NCBI GenBank assembly: GCA_030603805.1
Contig: JAUVXD010000006.1
Location: 58,327-122,326, forward strand
DNA length: 64,000 nucleotides
Origin: Acholeplasmataceae bacterium
Lineage (GTDB): Bacteria > Bacillota_I > Bacilli_A > Acholeplasmatales > Acholeplasmataceae
Reading direction: 5' to 3'
In this document: positions 43,757 through 51,988 of the stretch, piece after piece
Position numbering within the stretch: position 1 is the first letter of the stretch
How the letters are laid out: each line of letters opens with the position of its first letter
Program-made: the position numbers and the translations under genes
The notes under the pieces: model-generated
Database searches by the model: none
Told to the model about the DNA's origin: nothing
Seen by the model: the letters and a program-made list of their open reading frames with translations, nothing else

Positions 43757-44792
43757 TTAAATCTCTCCTTGGAAACCATGATTTGGTTTTATTGGCTATT
43801 TTAACTAAGATTAACATGACAGGTACTTCGACTAAAACACCGACAATTGTTGCCAGTGCAACCCCTGGATTTAGAGGAAATAATGCAACAGCTACAGCTA
43901 CAGCAAGTTCAAAGAAATTGGATGCCCCAATCATGCCTGCTGGCGCTGCAACATCGTGTGTTAGTTTAAGTGCTCTTGCTCCAAAATAGGCGATAAAGAA
44001 GATGAGGAATGTCTGGATGATAAGGGGGATGCTGATGAGTACAATATGTAGTGGATTATCTATAATCAAATCACTTTGAAGTGAAAAGATTAGGATTAAT
44101 GTAAGTAATAATCCGGTGATTGTCACTTTAGCAAACTTAGGTACAAAACTTTGATTGAAGAATTCCAACCCTTTATGTTTAATCAAATAATATCTAGTCA
44201 GGGATGCTGCAACTAATGGCACTACCACAAATAAGAAGACAGATAGAAATAGTGTAGCCCAAGGCACTGCAAATCCACCAATACCTAAAAGTAGACCGAC
44301 AATAGGTACAAAGAGCACTAAGATGATTAAATCGTTGGTTGCAACTTGGACCAGTGTATAAGCAGGATTGCCTCTGGTTAATGTACTCCACACAAATACC
44401 ATTGCTGTACACGGTGCAGCACCAAGTAATACAGCACCCGCTAAATAATCTTGTTGCAAATTGACTGGGATGATGGCACTAAAAATGACATGAAAGAATA
44501 GATACGCAATACCAAACATTGTAAAAGGTTTAATGAGCCAATTCACAATCCATGTCAAATAGAGTCCCTTAGGTTTTTTACCGACATGTTTGACTGATGT
44601 AAAATCAACTTTAAGCATCATGGGATATATCATTACCCAAATTAATATGCCTATAGGAATGTTGACACTTGCAATTTCAAATCGGCTAAGCGTATCTGGA
44701 ATGATGGGTAAGAATCTTCCTATTAAAACACCAATGGCCATGCATATGAGAACAAAAAGTGTTAAGTATTTCTCAAAAAATCCTATCTTCAT
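43743..44792 (-). CDS. acr3: Arsenite efflux permease, ACR3 family
   Basis: A 349-aa protein with ten predicted TM segments that extrudes arsenite. The diagnostic block GAAPCTAMVFVWS with the essential Cys is present, as is VNIPIGILIWVMIYPMML. It lies between the thioredoxin-like gene and arsC. Confidence 0.95.
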   Translation of the reverse strand: MKIGFFEKYLTLFVLICMAIGVLIGRFLPIIPDTLSRFEIASVNIPIGILIWVMIYPMMLKVDFTSVKHVGKKPKGLYLTWIVNWLIKPFTMFGIAYLFFHVIFSAIIPVNLQQDYLAGAVLLGAAPCTAMVFVWSTLTRGNPAYTLVQVATNDLIILVLFVPIVGLLLGIGGFAVPWATLFLSVFLFVVVPLVAASLTRYYLIKHKGLEFFNQSFVPKFAKVTITGLLLTLILIFSLQSDLIIDNPLHIVLISIPLIIQTFLIFFIAYFGARALKLTHDVAAPAGMIGASNFFELAVAVAVALFPLNPGVALATIVGVLVEVPVMLILVKIANKTKSWFPRRDLNEKI

Positions 44793-44795
44793 TGT

Positions 44796-45032
44796 TTAAA
44801 CTCCTTTAAGCATTGTTTTGACTTCTTCAAGTGTGGGTATGCGACCATAAGAAGCAATTTGATCATTAATGATTAAACCCGGTGTTTTCATGATGCCCGC
44901 TTGTGCAATTTCCATGATGTCAGTGATGTATAACACTTCAGCTTCAATATCTAATTCTTCAACTGCTTTATGAGTAATTTGTAGAAGTCTCTTGCAATTG
45001 GCACATCCTGAGCCGAGTACTTTGATTGTCAT
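44796..45032 (-). CDS. Small thioredoxin-like protein with CxxC motif
   Basis: A 78-aa redox protein starting MTIKVLGSGCANCKRL, with the CANC active site and TPGLIIND carrying the cis-proline. It is of the family often called redox-active disulfide protein 2. The ATG at 45032 follows AGGGAGG; the longer frame to 45068 lacks a site. Its location between the ArsP-like permease and acr3 suggests redox support of arsenic detoxification, possibly as electron donor to ArsC. Confidence 0.85.
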   Translation of the reverse strand: MTIKVLGSGCANCKRLLQITHKAVEELDIEAEVLYITDIMEIAQAGIMKTPGLIINDQIASYGRIPTLEEVKTMLKGV

Positions 45033-45048
45033 ATCTTTTTCCTCCCTT

Positions 45049-46080
45049 CTATATGAGTAGATAAGCAAATGCGTTAAATAAATAACCCATCAGTAAAATA
45101 CCAATTGAAACAATACCTACAAAAGTAACTAAAAGTTTCGTTTTAACAACTTTTTTAAGCATAATGATAGATGGGATGGATAGTGCTGTAACTGCCATCA
45201 TAAATGCAAGTACTGTTCCAATACCAACACCTTTAAATACTAAGGCCTCAGCAATCGGAAGTGTGCCAAATATATCTGCATACATTGGAATACCGATTAA
45301 TGTTGCAATCACCACAGAAAATGCATTATTTTGACCTAAAACTGTGGAGACCCATGTTTCAGGTATATAACCATGAATGATTGCGCCAATACCTACACCA
45401 ATCAAAATGTATAACCAAACCCGTTTGAATATATCTCTGACTTGTTCTAATGCATATTGAGCACGTTCTTTTTTGGATAGTTTAGGTTCAATCATCTCAT
45501 GATGATTTGATCCTTCTGATTTAACTTTCATGACAAAATCTTCAACATATCTTTCCATTTTGAAAAGACTTATAAGACTTCCTCCGATGATTGCAATCAG
45601 CAAGCCAACAATCACATAAGCGAGTGCGACTTTCCAATTAAATATACTTGCTAGTAAAATCACAGAAGCTAAATCTACCAGTGGTGAAGAAATTAAAAAT
45701 GAAAAGGTCACACCGATGGGAAGTCCCGCCTTAGTGAAGCCTATAAATATGGGAATTGATGAACATGAACAAAATGGTGTGACAGTTCCTAGGAGTGCAC
45801 CTATGGTGTTCGCGCCAGCACCTTGATGCTTTTTTAAGATGTTTCTCGTTCTTTCTGCTGAAAAATAAGATTGAAGATAAGATGCCAAAAAAATTAAGAC
45901 AGCGAGTAAAATAACAATTTTAATCACATCATAGATAAAGAAAGAGATTGCTTCAAAAAGCATCGTTTCTGAGTTGATACCAATCATTTTCTCTAAAAAC
46001 CAGTGGACACCTTCTTTTAACCATGTCATTCTTAAGAAAAGATCATTGATGATGCCAAAAATATTTTTTATACTTTGCAT
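45049..46080 (-). CDS. ArsP-like (DUF318-type) permease
   Basis: Membrane protein of 343 aa with about eight TM segments in two similar halves. The motif TPFCSCSSIPIFIGF matches the SPC/ArsP permeases, some of which export trivalent organoarsenicals. The ATG overlaps arsR by 13 bases with a weak ribosome site, so it depends on translational coupling. An organoarsenical substrate is inference from family and operon. Confidence 0.85.
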   Translation of the reverse strand: MQSIKNIFGIINDLFLRMTWLKEGVHWFLEKMIGINSETMLFEAISFFIYDVIKIVILLAVLIFLASYLQSYFSAERTRNILKKHQGAGANTIGALLGTVTPFCSCSSIPIFIGFTKAGLPIGVTFSFLISSPLVDLASVILLASIFNWKVALAYVIVGLLIAIIGGSLISLFKMERYVEDFVMKVKSEGSNHHEMIEPKLSKKERAQYALEQVRDIFKRVWLYILIGVGIGAIIHGYIPETWVSTVLGQNNAFSVVIATLIGIPMYADIFGTLPIAEALVFKGVGIGTVLAFMMAVTALSIPSIIMLKKVVKTKLLVTFVGIVSIGILLMGYLFNAFAYLLI

Positions 46081-46355
46081 GTTGTTTCTGCTTTCTTAAG
46101 ACTCTCTAAAAAATCGATGATAAAATCAAGTGCATCATAATTCACATGGTGTTTGACCCATGTTCCTTCTTTATATGCTGTGGTTAGACCTGCTTCGGTT
46201 AGAGTCTTTAAATGATATGAGAGTGTGGGTTGACTAATAGGGAGTTTATCAATCAATGTACAGCCACATGTTTCTCCTTGGATGAGAAGTTCCATAATTT
46301 TCAATCGATTTTCATCTGATAGTGCTTTAAACACGAGTGCAGGGTTCATTTTCAT
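46068..46355 (-). CDS. arsR: ArsR-family repressor
   Basis: A 95-aa winged-helix metalloregulator. The recognition region is PISQPTLSYHLKTLTEAGL, and the Cys pair in GETCGCTL (metal-binding helix) with a third Cys near the C-terminus (TTCKV) fits As(III)/Sb(III) sensing. First gene of the ars operon, just behind operator-like repeats, so it is probably autoregulated. Confidence 0.93.
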   Translation of the reverse strand: MKMNPALVFKALSDENRLKIMELLIQGETCGCTLIDKLPISQPTLSYHLKTLTEAGLTTAYKEGTWVKHHVNYDALDFIIDFLESLKKAETTCKV

Positions 46356-46370
46356 ATGCTTACCACCTTA

Positions 46371-46397
46371 TATATCGATATTCATCTATATTGATAT
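46371..46397. promoter_or_regulatory. Probable ArsR operator: two ATATYGATAT repeats
   Basis: ATATCGATAT (46372-46381) and ATATTGATAT (46388-46397) are spaced 16 bases apart, between the -10 element and arsR, where ArsR repressors usually bind. Confidence 0.55.
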
Positions 46398-46405
46398 CTA
46401 TCTAT

Positions 46406-46434
46406 ATTATAAAAATAAAACTTTGTGATGTCAA
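46406..46434 (-). promoter_or_regulatory. Consensus promoter of the ars operon
   Basis: TTGACA (46429-46434), 17 bases, TATAAT (46406-46411) on the minus strand: a perfect sigma-A promoter that would need the repressor to stay silent. The spacer 46435-46670 up to the nhaC promoter is AT-rich and shows no gene. Confidence 0.85.
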
Positions 46435-46671
46435 CCTTGAGTGATAAATCTGACAAATTCTTTACAATAAACACTTTAATCGCTTGATGAAAGCACTGAT
46501 GAAAATATTAAAATTATGACTAAAAAATTAGCTATAAAAAACTTTTATCTTGTTTTTTGATTTTACCCATTTTTTGCCTTAACAAAGCCATTAATTTAAT
46601 TAAAATCTCTATATTTTCGTCTTAAAAAATGAGATTGAAAGTGTGATGAAAAAAAACGTGAATTAAATCTA

Positions 46672-46699
46672 TTTACATTTGCAAAAAATTTGCTATAAT
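46672..46699 (+). promoter_or_regulatory. Promoter of nhaC
   Basis: TTTACA (46672-46677), 16 bases, TATAAT (46694-46699) on the plus strand, 38 bases before the coding start. Confidence 0.6.
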
Positions 46700-46736
46700 A
46701 ATCTCATGAAAAAATTTAGAAGATGAGGTCAAATTG

Positions 46737-48371
46737 ATGGATCAAAACAAAATCGAAGCTCCAGATGATTATGGCGGGTATGTCACAGATACACAAAAAA
46801 ACAGCCCGGAAGGAAAGGCAATTGATAATTCTATCGCAGGAAAAATCAAACCACTCCTTAAAGACAAAAACTTTATTCATTACACGGTTTTAACACTCGT
46901 ATTTCTGGTTATCACGCTTTTAACACCTGTGGTTTTACCAAACTTTCCACTATTTTCAGTGGTACCTGCGTTATTCCTTTTAGTTTATATCTTTTTAACA
47001 AGACGCATTTTTGAGTCTCTTGCCTTAGGTATTGTGCTTGCGTTCTTGATGGCTGTTTCTGCTGGCATGTATGTCACTCCTGAAGCAATTTATGGTTTTG
47101 AGGCTGGAGAAACTTTGAGTTTCTTTGATGCCATCAATTACTCTTTAATTATCAATGTTGCCAATGAAGATACTGCATGGCTCTTCATTGTGTGTGGTCT
47201 TATGGGTAGTTTTGTTGCACTCATTGAGCAAGCTGGTGGTGTGTATGCGTTTGGTCGTTGGGTTGCTAAAAGAGCTAAAACGAAAAAAGCAACACTACTA
47301 TGGACTTGGGTGTTAGGCTTGATCATTTTCGTTGATGACTACTTAAACGCATTAACTGTTGGATCCTCAATGGCACCTTTAACAGATGAGCACAAAGTAT
47401 CTAGAGAATATCTAGCTTATATCGTTGACTCAACTGCTGCACCAGACACCACACTCATTCCAGTATCCACTTGGGCTGTCTTCATTGCAGGTCTATATTC
47501 TCAAACAGTTGCAAGCTATGGTTTAGATGATGTTTATGGTGGTGGTGTACGTGTCTTTATTTCAAGTATTCCATTTAACTTTTATGGTTGGTTCTCATTA
47601 CTCATTGTGCCATTAACGATTTTAGGTATCATTCCTTTATTTGGAAAACTTAAGAGAGCAGAAAAAAGAGCTCAAGAAACAGGTGTACTTGCGCCTCCAG
47701 GCTCTGATAAAATTGACATTCGTGCAGGTGAAAAGATTGAAGCAAAGCCTAATGCTAAGGTCATGAATTTCTTCTTACCGATTATCATGCTCATTGTTGC
47801 AACTCTTTATTTCGAAATTGACTTAATGTATGGTGTCATCTTTACATTAGGATTCATGTTTGTATTCTATTTAATTCAAGGCTTAACAGATGGGGAATCC
47901 TTCTTCGCTTTAGCACTTAAAGGCTTTAAGAATATGCTCACCCCTCTATTAATGGTTGTGCTCGCCTATATGTTTGCTGATGGTATTCATGCGTTAGGCT
48001 TTATGGATTATATCGTCGACGTTGTTTCTAACAATGTTCCAATTTGGATGCTTCCAGCACTGATTTTCTTAGTCTTTGGATTAACTGAATTCATTATGGG
48101 TCTATCTTGGGGTATGTATGCGATTGCGATTCCACTGGTTACTGTTTTAGCATTCACCTTAGGTATTCACCCAGGGTTACTGATTGCAGCTGTCATTTCA
48201 GCTGGTGTATGGGGTAGTCATGTATGCTTCTACTCAGATGCAACCATTCTTTCATCAAGTGCTGCAGGATGCGATAACTTCGAACATGCAACATCGCAAT
48301 TACCCTATGGTATTATTGCTGCTGTGATGGCTTTAACCGGCTTCATTATCGCAGGCATTGTGATGGCTTAA
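46737..48371 (+). CDS. nhaC: NhaC-family Na+/H+ antiporter
   Basis: Integral membrane protein of about 544 aa with 11-13 TM segments. Family blocks include IFVDDYLNALTVGSSMAPLTDEH cut by conserved Asp residues, STAAPDTTLIPVSTWAVF and GVWGSHVCFYSDATILSSSAAG. It exchanges sodium or a similar cation for protons. The frame opens at a TTG at 46734, but the ATG at 46737 has GAGG eight bases upstream. Monocistronic with its own terminator. Confidence 0.93.
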   Translation: MDQNKIEAPDDYGGYVTDTQKNSPEGKAIDNSIAGKIKPLLKDKNFIHYTVLTLVFLVITLLTPVVLPNFPLFSVVPALFLLVYIFLTRRIFESLALGIVLAFLMAVSAGMYVTPEAIYGFEAGETLSFFDAINYSLIINVANEDTAWLFIVCGLMGSFVALIEQAGGVYAFGRWVAKRAKTKKATLLWTWVLGLIIFVDDYLNALTVGSSMAPLTDEHKVSREYLAYIVDSTAAPDTTLIPVSTWAVFIAGLYSQTVASYGLDDVYGGGVRVFISSIPFNFYGWFSLLIVPLTILGIIPLFGKLKRAEKRAQETGVLAPPGSDKIDIRAGEKIEAKPNAKVMNFFLPIIMLIVATLYFEIDLMYGVIFTLGFMFVFYLIQGLTDGESFFALALKGFKNMLTPLLMVVLAYMFADGIHALGFMDYIVDVVSNNVPIWMLPALIFLVFGLTEFIMGLSWGMYAIAIPLVTVLAFTLGIHPGLLIAAVISAGVWGSHVCFYSDATILSSSAAGCDNFEHATSQLPYGIIAAVMALTGFIIAGIVMA

Positions 48372-48387
48372 AAAAGTAAAAAACAAG

Positions 48388-48416
48388 TAAAAAGCAGAAG
48401 AAATTCTGCTTTTTTT
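48388..48416 (+). terminator. Terminator of nhaC
   Basis: The stem AAAGCAGAA/TTCTGCTTT (48391-48399 and 48404-48412, loop GAAA) is followed by T7. Confidence 0.85.
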
Positions 48417-48440
48417 ATTGAACACTGAAACATGTATAAA

Positions 48441-48463
48441 AAACACCCAACAGAGTTGAGTGT
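48441..48463 (-). terminator. Terminator of the oppA-like gene
   Basis: Arms ACACCCAAC (48443-48451) and GTTGAGTGT (48455-48463) pair and are followed on the minus strand by six T. Confidence 0.75.
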
Positions 48464-48489
48464 CTTTCTAAATCTTTAATCAAAACTTT

Positions 48490-50067
48490 TTAATCGATAT
48501 AAGCTCTTGAAAAATCAACTGTACCAAGTACTGAACGACCCCAATCTTTAACATATGCTTTCACATACATGAAGTCAGAATAGTGGTATACAGGAATAAT
48601 TGGCATATCTTCCATAAATAATGTTTGTGCTGCATAGAGTTTCTCAAAATGAATGGATGTCACAGTTGTTGATTGTGCATAAGAAATGAGTTGATCAAAT
48701 GCAGGGTTATTATACTTAGGATCGTTATATGCATTACCGTGTGTGAAAATTGCAAGCATACCAATTGGATCCATAAAGTCAGTAAGCCATCCGCCACGTG
48801 CGATATCAAAGTTACCATTCTTACGTGTTTCTTGGAAAACAGCCCATTCTTGATTACCTAAGTTCATTTGGAATCCAAGCACTTGGTTCCATGATTCTTG
48901 AACCAATTGTGCCACTTGAGCATGAGCATCAGATGTGTTATAAAGTAAAGTTTCAGCAGCAAGCGCTGTTCTAAGTTGTGCTACTGTCATACCCATTTCT
49001 CCTGCTGCTTCAGAAAATAAGGTTTGAGCAAGTGCGAAGTTACCATCATCTGTTACAACGCCATATGTACCTGCAGTTTCAAAGAAGTCTCTACCTAAAT
49101 GATCAATGAATCCTGGTGGCACAAAGCCAGCGGCAGGCACTTGACCACCTGCAAGAGCTTCAACAATTGCTTCTCTATTGATTGCATAAGATAAAGCTCT
49201 TCTTAATTTAACATTATCATAGAGATTTGCAGGATCATTGAAGTTAAATGAATAATAATACGTGCCTAAAAGTGGGAACACATAGAAGTTTGGATTTTCA
49301 GCAATCAGTCTTGTCATTTCGCTTGTTGGGACTTGAGGAATAAAATCAAGTTCCCCAGCTACATATGCATCATAGGCTGTGGATTCATTATCAATAAATT
49401 TACCTTCAATACGGTCTAATTTAACGACATCTTTATTCCAATATTGATCGTTTTTCTCAAGTACTAATCCAGCACCTAAAGTGTAAGATGTGAGCTTAAA
49501 TGGTCCATTAGATACCGCAAGAGATGGTACTTTTGCCCATAAACCATCTGCACCACCTGGAGCTTCAACTGAAGCTTGTTTCACTGGGAAGAAATGATAG
49601 AAGGCCATTAAGCTGACAAAATAGCTTGTTGGGTTCACAAGATCAAATTTTAAGGTGTAATCGTTAACTGCCGTAATACCTACAGCATCCCAAAGCTCAT
49701 CTGCATCATATCCAGCTTCTTCGGTATCAGCAAACACAAAATCAATTGCGCCAACAACATTTGTATATTCCCAAATCCAAGAATATTCAGAAGCTGTTGC
49801 TGGGTCCATTGCACGTCGATAGGTATAAATAAAATCCTGTGCAGTGAGCGGAGTTCCGTCACTCCAATTTGATTGACGGAGATTGAATGTAACCGTCAAA
49901 CCATCTGTAGAGGTCGTCCAGGATTCTGCAATCCCTGGTTGAACAATACCATTAATTTCTCTGACCAAGCCTTCATGGGTGTTGTTGATGACATCTCCGC
50001 CATCTGAGGCACCATTAAGGGATGGGTCGAGGGTTAGTGGATCAGCACCGATGTTCCATCTGAGCAC
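48490..50067 (-). pseudogene. OppA-like peptide-binding protein lacking its signal peptide
   Basis: The 525-residue frame is a full family-5 binding-protein body: LRWNIGADPLTLDPSLN, SNWSDGTPLTAQDFIYTYRR, LSYAINREAIVEAL and YKVKAYVKDWG-like end. It starts with a GTG exactly where the mature domain would begin. The same frame meets TGA seven codons upstream (TGA-K-H-G-I-P-G before the GTG), and no lipoprotein signal is found in any frame upstream. The ATGAAAACATGG just before suggests remnants of a deleted signal sequence. No permease or ATPase genes adjoin. It is probably a decaying paralogue, or the product is cytoplasmic. Confidence 0.65.
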
Positions 50068-50250
50068 ACCAGGAATGCCATGTTTTCATATTTAGAATGG
50101 ATTAATTTGTTTTTACCATGAAGTTTATGAATCCAACCTTAGTAATCTTATCTGTTCAATAATCGGCGAATGCTGTGCGTTTTCTTATAGAAGTTTTATT
50201 AAATTCAAGTTATAATAATCACGTGTACATACAACAAGTGAGGTTCATTC

Positions 50251-51984
50251 ATGTCTAATATTTTCAAAAAAATCGGATGGTTTATCAAAGAACAGTGGAA
50301 AACTTATCTGCTGATGCTTATCCTACTTTTATCCATCTCATCCATATCACTTGCACCAGCTTATGTCTTAGGTCGGGCGATTGATACCATTGTTTCTGGA
50401 GGTCTAACTGAGGCTTCTCTTTTATGGCTAGTGATTCTGCTTGCACTTCTTCCTATTGCAAGATACTTTTTAAGCTTTCTTTATAACCATCTTTCTCAAA
50501 AGACAGCTCAACTCTTATCCTTTAAACTTAGAAAAAAATACCTATCCCATCTTTTTGATATGGATTCACAGTTTTATGAGTCCTATGAAAAAGGGGATTT
50601 GATCTCTCGAGTTACTGCTGATTTAGATGCCATCACTCAAGCAGCATCTTCGATGCTTGAAGGTATCATTTTCAACGTTGGGGTCATTTTATTTGCTATT
50701 ACGATTATGTCAACTTCGATCAGTTGGAAGCTTGCACTCATTTCAGTTTCGATTATGCCCATTGGGTTAACCTTATTAAATATGATTAGAAATCAAAAAA
50801 GAAAATATATTAAAAGACATCGCGAAATTTATGCGGATATGACAGAAAAAGTCTTAGAATCTGTTGAAGGGCAAAAAGCAGTTCGTGCTTATGTTCAAGA
50901 AGATAACGATTTAGAAAAACAATATGAAGCCATTGATCGAGATATCAATTCGTGGCGATATATCGTCAAATACGAAAACTGGTTTAACCCTTTATTTGAA
51001 GTTATTTATGGAATTGCTTATATCCTCGCATTTGGATTTGGAATCTTCTTTATTATGGATCAGCAAATGACATTAGGTGGTCTCATCACCTTTGTCTCCT
51101 ATATTGGTTTACTCTATGGTCCTATCATCTCCATATCAACGATCTTCTCTCAAATCAATAATGCGACGATCTCTGTTGATCGTTTTGATGAGATTATGAA
51201 ACAAATCCCTGATGTTAAAAACGAGAAAGACTCAAAAAATATCATTCATTTTGATGAGATTGAATTTAAAAATGTCACATTCAAATATCCCTTCGATAAA
51301 CAACCTGTGATTAAAAACATTTCATTTACAATAAAAAATGGTCAAACGATTGGTATCGTTGGACCAACTGGTGCAGGAAAATCTACTTTAATTAGACAAC
51401 TCCTTAGAGAATTTAATGTTACAGATGGACAAATCTTTATTGATGGTAGTCCTATTGAAACCTATAAGGTTGAAGATATTAGAAATCTTGTGGGATATGT
51501 GCCACAATCCCATATGCTTTTCAAACGCTCTGTTGAAGATAATATCATGATTGGTAACCCGAGAGCTTCTTTAGAAGCACTTGATAAGGCCGTTAAAATT
51601 GCTGATTTTGAAAAAGATCTACACTTCTTATCAGATGATATTCATACCATGGTTGGAGAAGCAGGTTCAACACTTTCAGGTGGACAAAAACAAAGACTCT
51701 CAATTGCAAGAGCTTTAATTAAAGACCCTGATATTTTGATTTTAGATGATTCTCTTTCTGCTGTTGATGCGAAAACTGAGGATACCATCATCGGTCACCT
51801 TAAAGCATTTAGAGCAGGTCGAACAAATATTATTGTTGCACACAGGTTCTCTGCAGTTAGAGATGCAGATGTTATTTTAGTGCTTGAAGGTGGACGTATT
51901 ACACAACGTGGTACGCATGATGAACTGCTTCGTACTGAAGGCTGGTATAAGTCACAGTATATTGAACAGATGACGATGAGGTAG
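50251..51984 (+). CDS. Heterodimeric ABC exporter subunit with degenerate Walker B (first half)
   Basis: A 577-aa fused permease-ATPase: six TM helices (about 15-300) and a nucleotide-binding domain with Walker A GPTGAGKST, signature LSGGQKQR and Walker B ILILDDSLSAVD. An Asp replaces the catalytic Glu after Walker B, the mark of a non-hydrolysing site in heterodimeric exporters such as TM287/288 or BmrCD. It pairs with the following gene, four bases downstream. Likely multidrug or lipid export; substrate unknown. Confidence 0.92.
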   Translation: MSNIFKKIGWFIKEQWKTYLLMLILLLSISSISLAPAYVLGRAIDTIVSGGLTEASLLWLVILLALLPIARYFLSFLYNHLSQKTAQLLSFKLRKKYLSHLFDMDSQFYESYEKGDLISRVTADLDAITQAASSMLEGIIFNVGVILFAITIMSTSISWKLALISVSIMPIGLTLLNMIRNQKRKYIKRHREIYADMTEKVLESVEGQKAVRAYVQEDNDLEKQYEAIDRDINSWRYIVKYENWFNPLFEVIYGIAYILAFGFGIFFIMDQQMTLGGLITFVSYIGLLYGPIISISTIFSQINNATISVDRFDEIMKQIPDVKNEKDSKNIIHFDEIEFKNVTFKYPFDKQPVIKNISFTIKNGQTIGIVGPTGAGKSTLIRQLLREFNVTDGQIFIDGSPIETYKVEDIRNLVGYVPQSHMLFKRSVEDNIMIGNPRASLEALDKAVKIADFEKDLHFLSDDIHTMVGEAGSTLSGGQKQRLSIARALIKDPDILILDDSLSAVDAKTEDTIIGHLKAFRAGRTNIIVAHRFSAVRDADVILVLEGGRITQRGTHDELLRTEGWYKSQYIEQMTMR

Positions 51985-51988
51985 CCCG

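Noticed and set aside
46706..46726. Six-codon open frame (MKKFRR, stop) just after the nhaC -10
   Set aside because: It would be leaderless and overlaps the spacer before the nhaC ribosome site; with no stem structure around it I see no attenuation signal.
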